Part shown: positions 28,966 to 34,604 of the stretch, in pieces
Layout of the letters: each line of letters opens with the position of its first letter
Position numbering within the stretch: the first letter of the stretch is position 1
Origin: Sporosarcina psychrophila
GTDB taxonomy: Bacteria; Bacillota; Bacilli; Bacillales_A; Planococcaceae
NCBI GenBank assembly: GCA_020742515.1
Contig: DYWT01000189.1
Location: forward strand, 1 to 34,604
Direction of reading: 5' to 3'
DNA length: 34,604 nucleotides
Program-made: the position numbers and the translations under genes
The notes under the pieces: model-generated
What the model was told of the DNA's origin: nothing
What the model saw: only the letters and a program-made list of their open reading frames with translations
Databases searched by the model: none

Positions 28966-29949
28966 TTACGAAAGGTCCGAAACGTTGTCAATCTGTTGAA
29001 TGAGTTTGTTGAGTGCTGTCTCAGGTAATGGTTCCCCTGAAAATAGACTTTCTATGTAGTTTACATAGGCTGTTGCTATTTCTTCTACTGGTTGATTCCC
29101 CCAGCCGAAAGGGAATGCAGTAATTGCAAATTTCTCGATGAGGCCTTGCGCCATCTCCAACCTGGAAGGGTCTTGGAACAGCAGCCGGTCAATCGCTTCA
29201 AGGACCTCTTTTGTCAACTTATCTTGCCCTGGCAAAGTCATACTCGCTGGCACAACAAGTTTCTCCCACCCGAACTTACGGACAGTGATTTCATCTGAAT
29301 GCCCTGCCTGATGAAGCAGAGTCAATGCAAATGTAATAGCTAAAGGAGCCACGTCGTCCCGGACAGCGATGAGTTCAAGAAGAGGAAGGATGTCTGATAA
29401 GTTGCTTCCTTCAAGGGAAGCGAGTGCATATTGCTGTGTCAATGCATCCATCTCCATAAACTCTTCGATGGTGAATGATTGCAATAGAGCGGCAGGTTTG
29501 TCGTCTGCATAGCGGTCTGACAAACGGCCATTCAATTCCCGAAGATAATTGAATTTATTCAACATATCAGGGGGAACAATTCCTTCATCAATCAGCGCAT
29601 CGATCGTCATTTCAACTTCATCGTACTCCTGCAGTTGAATGCTGATTGTCAGATACAGTTCCATGGCATCGACATAGTCAGCGGTTCCGCTATGCAAAAG
29701 CTTTGCAGCAATTTCCTTCGCTCGTTGAAAATCTTTGACTTCATAAAGGGCAACGGCGTATGGACCTAGAAATTCCGGAAAGTCAGGTTCATAACCAATT
29801 GCTTGGTCAAATGCTTTTACTGCCTGTTCATAGTCTTCTTGTTCAACAAAAACATGGCCCTGTTCAACGAGTTTTTCAAATGTTCCTGGGAAAACAATAA
29901 TATTCTCTTTCTTCCTGAGTCTTCCGTATTTCTTTCGCAATACGCTCAC
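28966..29949 (-). CDS. ysoA: TPR-repeat protein, YsoA-like
   Basis: About 327 aa. A tetratricopeptide repeat is visible near residues 25-60 (GHVFVEQEDYEQAVKAFDQAIGYEPDFPEF), followed by YAVALYEVKDFQRAKEIAAKLL and further helical repeats. Likely a protein-protein interaction scaffold of unknown partner. B. subtilis ysoA occupies the same place beside tig. The GTG at 29949 overlaps the Shine-Dalgarno site; a TTG at 29940 with AGAAGG 8 bp upstream may be the true start. No signal peptide. Confidence 0.85.
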   Translation of the reverse strand: MSVLRKKYGRLRKKENIIVFPGTFEKLVEQGHVFVEQEDYEQAVKAFDQAIGYEPDFPEFLGPYAVALYEVKDFQRAKEIAAKLLHSGTADYVDAMELYLTISIQLQEYDEVEMTIDALIDEGIVPPDMLNKFNYLRELNGRLSDRYADDKPAALLQSFTIEEFMEMDALTQQYALASLEGSNLSDILPLLELIAVRDDVAPLAITFALTLLHQAGHSDEITVRKFGWEKLVVPASMTLPGQDKLTKEVLEAIDRLLFQDPSRLEMAQGLIEKFAITAFPFGWGNQPVEEIATAYVNYIESLFSGEPLPETALNKLIQQIDNVSDLS

Positions 29950-30100
29950 CTTCTTTCATCATTTCCCACTATATCATAGCGATTTCTAATTTAACATTGA
30001 TTGCCGGTGATTGAGCAAAAAACATATGCGAATCCCTCCAATCTGGAAATGCGCCGCTCGGCTTAATCGAGGGCGCCTGCTATGATAAACTTCTGTTAAA

Positions 30101-30121
30101 ATGCAGTAATCTGGACTGCTG
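30101..30121 (-). terminator. Weak hairpin, possible end of the nag operon
   Basis: GCAGT (30103-30107) and ACTGC (30115-30119) form a short stem, followed on the minus strand by ATTTTAA. It lies about 30 bp after the HPr stop. Weak and not certain. Confidence 0.35.
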
Positions 30122-30151
30122 TTTTTCATCGAAAGCCATTTATAATCCGTT

Positions 30152-30418
30152 TTACTGACCAATTCTTTCTGATTTAATCACCTCATCCACTTTAGCCATC
30201 AATGCCTTTTCATCTGCACCATCTGCACTAATTTTAATGTCAGCCCCCATTGAAATACCAAGTGCCATGACACCCATAATCGATTTCAGATTCACTGTCT
30301 TTTCCTTATATTCCAGTTTCACTTCCGCCGCAAATGGCGTTACAGCTGTCACTAATACCGATGACGGACGAGCATGAAGCCCCTCATTAGTTGTAATTTT
30401 ATAGTTTTTCTCAATCAT
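30152..30418 (-). CDS. HPr-family phosphocarrier protein in the nag operon
   Basis: 88 aa from ATG at 30418, the standard HPr length. His15 (in TNEGLHARPSS) accepts phosphate from enzyme I, and Ser46 (in NLKSIMGVMALG) is the HPr kinase target, so both transport and catabolite-repression roles remain possible. It is therefore HPr-like, not Crh-like (Crh lacks His15). AGGGG is 10 bp upstream. It lies 34 bp after the SIS gene at the end of the nag operon, and no ptsI (enzyme I) gene is nearby. It may be the cell's only HPr or a second, GlcNAc-linked copy; the window cannot tell. Confidence 0.88.
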   Translation of the reverse strand: MIEKNYKITTNEGLHARPSSVLVTAVTPFAAEVKLEYKEKTVNLKSIMGVMALGISMGADIKISADGADEKALMAKVDEVIKSERIGQ

Positions 30419-30452
30419 CCTATACGGTCCCCTTTTCATTAATCTATAATAA

Positions 30453-31175
30453 TTAAAACGTAATGCGCTCTCCATATGCAGCAATCATTAACTCATTATG
30501 TGCTGTACTTCCATCCAAATTCCCACTTTTAAAAATGGGAGGTTTTACTCCATTTTCAATCATCATCTCGATCACTCGACTGAACGTGGCGTGGATAAGT
30601 GTATTTCCAATGACACTAGATGCCGGGGCGTAAGGCAGACCATCCAATGTCAGAAGCCCATCACCAACCGGGACATGTGTATTTAAAATGGCTTCCACAA
30701 CAGTTTCAAGCCTGTTGCCTGACTTGTGTTTGGACGGGTGCTCAGAAGCATTATATTGAAGCGACTGAAGTGAAACAACGTAAGCCCCGCATTCTTTCGC
30801 TATATATGCAACATCAATTGGCACCGTATTTCGTCCGGATGTCGAAATAACAATGACCGTGTCTTCAGGACGGATATCAAGCTGGTTCGCAAATGTTTGA
30901 GTAAGTTCGGGATCTTTTTCATTTAAAGATGCCTGAGCAGCCCCATTATGAAGCATCAGTGATTCGACAATAATAGGTTGGACCGGAACTAAACCACCAG
31001 CTCGAAAAAATGATTCTTCTGCTATCAAATAAGAATGGCCAGAACCGAATAACTGAACGATACCACCAAGCGAAAGACGCCTCGTAATCTCTGTCGCTAC
31101 TTTTTCAACAGATTGTTGTTCTTCTCGGATCACTTTCTTCATCAATAATTCAATTGCTGTGAAGTATGCATTCAT
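30453..31175 (-). CDS. SIS-domain protein (UPF0309-like)
   Basis: 240 aa from ATG at 31175 with AGGAG 8 bp upstream; the frame is open further but overlaps the GntR gene. SIS domains bind phosphosugars. Seen: IVQLFGSGHSYLIAEESFFRAGGLVPVQPI (42-70 region), TVIVISTSGRNTVPIDVAYIAKECGAYVVSL and a C-terminal segment HNELMIAAYGERI. The pattern matches the UPF0309 family. In the nag operon it probably handles an amino-sugar phosphate (isomerase or etherase-like). Exact reaction unknown. Confidence 0.82.
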   Translation of the reverse strand: MNAYFTAIELLMKKVIREEQQSVEKVATEITRRLSLGGIVQLFGSGHSYLIAEESFFRAGGLVPVQPIIVESLMLHNGAAQASLNEKDPELTQTFANQLDIRPEDTVIVISTSGRNTVPIDVAYIAKECGAYVVSLQSLQYNASEHPSKHKSGNRLETVVEAILNTHVPVGDGLLTLDGLPYAPASSVIGNTLIHATFSRVIEMMIENGVKPPIFKSGNLDGSTAHNELMIAAYGERITF

Positions 31176-31179
31176 TCGC

Positions 31180-31911
31180 TCATCTCCTAATCTCACTAAT
31201 AAATTTATAACGATCCGCCCGATATGCGCTTCGAACGATTTCAAATGGAATACCTTTTGTTAAATAACTGATTCGCTCTATCATTAGAACCGCAGAAGGC
31301 ATATAAACTTGGAGTAATTCCGCGTCTTCTTTCTTTACCAAAACTGCCTCCATGCATTGTGTAGCATGACTAATTACAAGTCGTTTGTCCTGTTCGATAT
31401 ATGAATAAAGCGACCCTTCTATCGTAGCCAAATCAAGTTCTGGAACGAGCCTCACAGGTAGATACGATCTTTCAATCGCCATGGGCTTGTCATCTGCATA
31501 CCGAATTCGCTTTACAACGAAAACTTCTTCATCTTCATCTAACTGTAATTCCCTCGCAATATCTTTTTCTGGTATTATTTTTTTAAAGCTAATCAGCTTG
31601 TTACTAGGTTTCATGCCACGTGAAAGCATGTCTTCTGTAAAACTTGTAAGCCCATTTAGAGGTTGTTCAATCTTGGGTGTCGCTACATATGTACCGCGTC
31701 CCTTTTCACGGTAGAGGAGCCCTTCATTCACGAGATTCGTAATGGATTGACGTACTGTCATTCGACTTACGCCAAACGACTCCGTCAACTCACGTTCGGA
31801 AGGGATTGCCACACCAATTACAAAATCCCCCTGCAAGATTTGGTTTTTCAAGTATTCTTCAATTTGAATATATATAGGGACTGGGGACTGTTTATCCAGC
31901 AAAGCACTCAC
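31180..31911 (-). CDS. nagR: GntR-family regulator, NagR/YvoA-like
   Basis: 243 aa. HutC-subfamily repressor of GlcNAc genes that is released by GlcN-6-P or related ligands. N-terminal winged helix (IPSERELTESFGVSRMTVRQ at 41-60, then GLLYREKGRGTYVATP) and a C-terminal UTRA ligand domain (about 90-240). It overlaps nagB by 4 bp and is followed by the SIS gene after 4 bp. The likely operator is the palindrome at 34018-34041. Confidence 0.93.
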   Translation of the reverse strand: MSALLDKQSPVPIYIQIEEYLKNQILQGDFVIGVAIPSERELTESFGVSRMTVRQSITNLVNEGLLYREKGRGTYVATPKIEQPLNGLTSFTEDMLSRGMKPSNKLISFKKIIPEKDIARELQLDEDEEVFVVKRIRYADDKPMAIERSYLPVRLVPELDLATIEGSLYSYIEQDKRLVISHATQCMEAVLVKKEDAELLQVYMPSAVLMIERISYLTKGIPFEIVRSAYRADRYKFISEIRR

Positions 31912-32648
31912 TGCCTTTCCAATTCAACCAACCGATATGCATCCCGGTCTACAATAAGCGTTACATTATCATGTTTCCACAAAAATGAGGCAGGAAAACG
32001 TTCAGTTACATGTTTACTCAATAATGTTTTTACAGCTTCTGCTTTACTTTCTCCAGATGCCAATAAAATGATTTTTTCACTTTTTAATATTGATTTAATG
32101 CCCATCGTAATTGCATGAGTCGGAATTTCTTCAAGCGATTGAAAGAAGTGCGCATTACTTTTGCGGGTAGATGGGGTTAATTCAACAATATGTGTTGTAC
32201 TGTTTGAATTTGTTCCCGGTTCATTAAATCCGATATGTCCATTCGTACCAATCCCTAGTATTTGCAGATTAATAGGACCTATACAATCGAGAATCTTATT
32301 GTAACGCACACATTCTTCTTTCACAGAACTGGGTTTTCCATCTGGAATATATGCATTTTCGATTGCAAGATCAATATGTTTGAAAAGTCTCTCATTCATG
32401 AATGTATAATAACTTTCCGGATGTGTTCGTTCGAGACCAAGATATTCGTCTAAATTAATTGTCCGGACATCTTTATAGGAAACGCCTCGCTCTTCAAAAC
32501 TATTACAAATATTTTCGTAAAGCCCCAACGGTGTTGCCCCAGTCGCAAGACCAAGTACCGACTGTGCATTTCCCCGGACCTGTTCCTCCACAAGCGTTGC
32601 CGCATATTCGCTTACCGCCGCATAATTATCGAGTAAAAGTACCTTCAT
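31908..32648 (-). CDS. nagB: Glucosamine-6-phosphate deaminase
   Basis: 246 aa. Converts glucosamine-6-phosphate into fructose-6-phosphate and ammonia. Seen: LGLATGATPLGLYENI, TINLDEYLGL, ILGIGTNGHIGFNEPGTNSNSTTHIVELT and GIKSILKSEKIILLASGESK. ATG overlaps the nagA stop by one base (TGATG), so they are coupled. Size fits the short Bacillus-type NagB. Confidence 0.97.
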   Translation of the reverse strand: MKVLLLDNYAAVSEYAATLVEEQVRGNAQSVLGLATGATPLGLYENICNSFEERGVSYKDVRTINLDEYLGLERTHPESYYTFMNERLFKHIDLAIENAYIPDGKPSSVKEECVRYNKILDCIGPINLQILGIGTNGHIGFNEPGTNSNSTTHIVELTPSTRKSNAHFFQSLEEIPTHAITMGIKSILKSEKIILLASGESKAEAVKTLLSKHVTERFPASFLWKHDNVTLIVDRDAYRLVELERQ

Positions 32649-33814
32649 CAGATGTCCTCCTTTTTATAAGCAATAGTGCCTCTACAAATTGTCATTTGTA
32701 CATTCCAATCTTTATCAATGATTGTCAAATCTGCATCTCTTCCTGACTCAATCTTTCCTTTATTGGAAAGTCCAAGCTGTGCCGCAGCATTTGCAGAGGT
32801 CATCGCTACAAGTTCAGATAATGTACAATTCGTAACAGCCCTCATATTTTTCACTGCAGTTTCCATCGTTAATATGCTTCCCGCAAGCGTTCCGTCGTGA
32901 AGTCGCGCATCTGTATGTGATACCTCTACATCTTGGCCACCTAAATCATAAGAGCCGGGCGCAAGTCCTTTCGCACGTATTGCATCCGTAATTAATATAA
33001 TTCGGCTAGCATTCTTTTGGCGAAATACTAATTCAATCGATTTAGGGTGGCTATGAATCAAATCGACAATCAATTCAACTGTCAGGCAATCTTCCAAAAA
33101 AGCAGCCCCGATTGCTCCAGGTTCGCGATGATGAAATGGGCTCATTTGATTGTATAGATGAGTCACATGACTAGCTCCCGCTTTAACAGCCTTGCGAACA
33201 ACTTCTGATGTTGCATCCGTATGACCGAGGGATGCAATTACACCGTCTTCGGACAACTCTTCAATAAATGCAAGAGCATTATCCATTTCTGGCGCAACAG
33301 TTACGATTTTAATGCGATTACCACTCAATCCTTGCCATTTCTTAAAGAGCGAAGTAGAAGGTAGTAGAATATGCTCAATCGGTTGTGCACCGGCCCTCTT
33401 TGGTGAAATGAAAGGACCTTCCAGATGAACACCAAGCATTTCAGCCTGTTTCTTATCTGCATTAAAAAGGCTTGCATTATGTAACGCCGTAGAAATTGCT
33501 TCATCCGACTGCGTCATTGTCGTTGCTAAAAAACTTGTAGTCCCTTCCCTCGGAAGCGCACTGGCCAAACCATCTAGGGCTTGCGGCGTTGCATCCATTG
33601 CATCAAAACCAGACGAACCATGAATATGAATGTCAATAAACCCAGGGACAATAATCCAATCCTTACCGGTCGCATCAAGTTGATTGTCTGCCTCTCTTTT
33701 AATAGAAGCAGACACTTCTTTGATTTTGCCGTCTTCTATATAAATGTCACCAAAAATACTGGCATTTTCCGAGTCAGCAATCGTAACATTCGAAATCAGT
33801 AGTGTTTCTCCCAC
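32648..33814 (-). CDS. nagA: N-acetylglucosamine-6-phosphate deacetylase
   Basis: 388 aa. Removes acetate from GlcNAc-6-P; amidohydrolase fold. Seen: the metal motif GFIDIHIHGSSGFDAMD, HLEGPFISPKRAGAQP, SLGHTDATSEV, SHVTHLYNQMSPFHHREPG and ILITDAIRAKGL. GTG start with AAGGAGGAA 6-7 bp upstream. First gene of the nagA-nagB-nagR-SIS-HPr operon; promoter about 190 bp upstream. Confidence 0.97.
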   Translation of the reverse strand: MGETLLISNVTIADSENASIFGDIYIEDGKIKEVSASIKREADNQLDATGKDWIIVPGFIDIHIHGSSGFDAMDATPQALDGLASALPREGTTSFLATTMTQSDEAISTALHNASLFNADKKQAEMLGVHLEGPFISPKRAGAQPIEHILLPSTSLFKKWQGLSGNRIKIVTVAPEMDNALAFIEELSEDGVIASLGHTDATSEVVRKAVKAGASHVTHLYNQMSPFHHREPGAIGAAFLEDCLTVELIVDLIHSHPKSIELVFRQKNASRIILITDAIRAKGLAPGSYDLGGQDVEVSHTDARLHDGTLAGSILTMETAVKNMRAVTNCTLSELVAMTSANAAAQLGLSNKGKIESGRDADLTIIDKDWNVQMTICRGTIAYKKEDI

Positions 33815-34005
33815 ACGTCATTCCTCCTTATGAAAAAAACATAATGGTCTTTCGTGGTTCAATTTCAGCTATTACCATGAGACCGAGATTCATTTTTTCA
33901 AAGAACCGAACCGCCGAAGACTAATCGTGAATTTTTTACTTTATAACCTTTCTACAATTTAATACTTCATAGTTTCCTAAGTCTGAATAATTAAACTTAA
34001 TATTC

Positions 34006-34034
34006 AATATATACTTAATTGGTATAGTTGTCTA
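34006..34034 (-). promoter_or_regulatory. Promoter of the nag operon
   Basis: Minus strand: -35 TAGACA (34034-34029), 17-bp spacer, -10 TATATT (34011-34006). The -35 lies inside the palindromic operator. A leader of about 185 bases follows before nagA. Confidence 0.6.
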
Positions 34035-34041
34035 TACCAAT
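34018..34041 (-). promoter_or_regulatory. NagR operator (dre-like palindrome)
   Basis: Perfect 10-bp arms ATTGGTATAG and CTATACCAAT separated by TTGT. It matches the type of site bound by NagR/YvoA of B. subtilis and overlaps the -35 of the nag promoter, so binding would block transcription. Link to the local nagR is inferred from the adjacency. Confidence 0.78.
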
Positions 34042-34335
34042 ATAAAAGAATAGTGAGCAAGTTATAGTCAAGATGTTTTACCAGCCGCCTCTAGTAGAGT
34101 GTTTCGTTTCAAGACTCTCTTATCTAGCGTACGCTTCACCTATAAGAAAGCTTTTGGATACACAAACATGTCAGGTTGAATTACAGGTTTCTATTACAAT
34201 AAATACTCCTCCATTTAATACATTTGAGATAGCAAAAAACCGATTTTTTTCTGAAAAGAAAAATCGGTTTTAAACTATATATATTGAACAAATGAATACG
34301 GCATAGGAGCTTTACAATGGATAGAATTAGAATTC
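34042..34335. other. Non-coding stretch upstream of the nag promoter
   Basis: About 290 bp without a convincing gene. Apart from the hairpin at 34236-34272 (separate entry) I see nothing recognisable. Short open frames here have no Shine-Dalgarno site and run into that hairpin. Confidence 0.5.
34236..34272. terminator. Bidirectional rho-independent terminator
   Basis: AAAACCGATTTTT and AAAAATCGGTTTT form a long stem with T-rich sequence on both sides. It could stop transcripts from either direction. Confidence 0.7.
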
Positions 34336-34401
34336 CTGCTAATATCGCTTCGACGCTCCTCCCATGATAAGCCAGAAAGGAGAGCACTTTCAGTCTTATC
34401 G
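34335..34401. repeat. Structured dispersed repeat, copy 1
   Basis: Runs from CCTGCTAATATCGCTTCGA to TTTCAGTCTTATCG. Its 3' half folds as GATAAG ... GAAAG / CTTTC ... CTTATC. Matches copy 2 (34529-34604) with few changes; copy 2 has about ten extra bases after CGACGCT. Confidence 0.8.
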
Positions 34402-34528
34402 CGCCTGCGCTGAATGGTCTATTTGAGACGCATTTCGTTTTCGGAGATGGAACCTACAACCTGGAGTGCCATAAATCGATCGAATATGATCAACGAATGT
34501 CCCAATACATGTGGAATGAATTAGTCAT

Positions 34529-34604
34529 CCTGCTATTACCGCTTCGACGCTTTGTGGATGCCTCCCGCGATAAGCCGGAAAGGAGAGCACTTTCAGTCTT
34601 ATCG
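34529..34604. repeat. Structured dispersed repeat, copy 2 (runs to window edge)
   Basis: Begins CCTGCTATTACCGCTTCGA and contains CCTCCCGCGATAAGCCGGAA, ending CTTTCAGTCTTATCG at the last base. The CGATAAG and CTTATCG ends pair, with an inner GAAAG/CTTTC stem. The direct repeat with copy 1 is clear; the element may continue past the window. Confidence 0.8.

Noticed and set aside
30419..30484. Longer 110-aa HPr reading
   Set aside because: The added 22 residues overlap the SIS gene, and the 88-aa form has the standard HPr length and a ribosome site.
34073..34273. 66-codon plus-strand open frame upstream of the nag operon
   Set aside because: No Shine-Dalgarno site and its end runs through the strong hairpin at 34236-34272; composition not protein-like.

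Overview
The window looks like the chromosome of a low-GC, spore-forming Firmicute of the order Bacillales, most likely Planococcaceae (Sporosarcina-like). The family is an inference. It rests on gene order matching Bacillus subtilis (hemAXCDBL, ysxC, lon, clpX, tig, ysoA, and spoVID near valS and folC), on B. subtilis-like protein sequences, strong Shine-Dalgarno sites, a valS T-box, and a PerR-type box ahead of hemA. Almost everything is on the minus strand; only two ATP-grasp genes and one small membrane protein are clearly on the plus strand.

Layout. (1) 1-2648: a pilus or secretion operon read leftwards: a small membrane protein, an anchored protein with a G5-like segment, and the 5' part of a GspE/PilB assembly ATPase cut by the window edge. 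(2) 2811-6354: two paralogous membrane diguanylate cyclases (membrane domain, GAF, GGDEF). (3) 6447-9381: folC, and divergently a translationally coupled pair of RimK-like ATP-grasp ligases. (4) 9806-12151: three prepilin-like genes (PilV-, PilW- and PilX-like). (5) 12389-15456: valS with terminator, T-box leader (GUC specifier) and promoter. (6) 15480-16354: a small membrane protein and a short SpoVID-like protein. (7) 16421-22949: the heme operon hemA-hemX-hemC-hemD-hemB-hemL, with a PerR-like operator and unusual hairpins in its two wide gaps. (8) 23079-29949: engB, lon, clpX, tig and a TPR protein (proteostasis block). (9) 30152-34041: a GlcNAc catabolic operon nagA-nagB-nagR, extended by an SIS-domain protein and an HPr protein, with a palindromic operator over the promoter. 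(10) 34042-34604: non-coding sequence with a terminator and two copies of a structured repeat.

How the parts work together. The two pilus blocks flank folC and the diguanylate cyclases, which matches the known link between folC and prepilin peptidase (comC) in Bacilli. The PilB-like ATPase begins with a tandem motif resembling the c-di-GMP-binding MshEN domain, and two c-di-GMP synthases lacking the canonical inhibitory site sit beside it. This suggests a local, c-di-GMP-controlled type IV pilus, which is the most interesting hypothesis here. The heme, tRNA-charging and proteostasis blocks are conserved housekeeping. I see no CRISPR array, tRNA, rRNA, prophage or intact insertion sequence.
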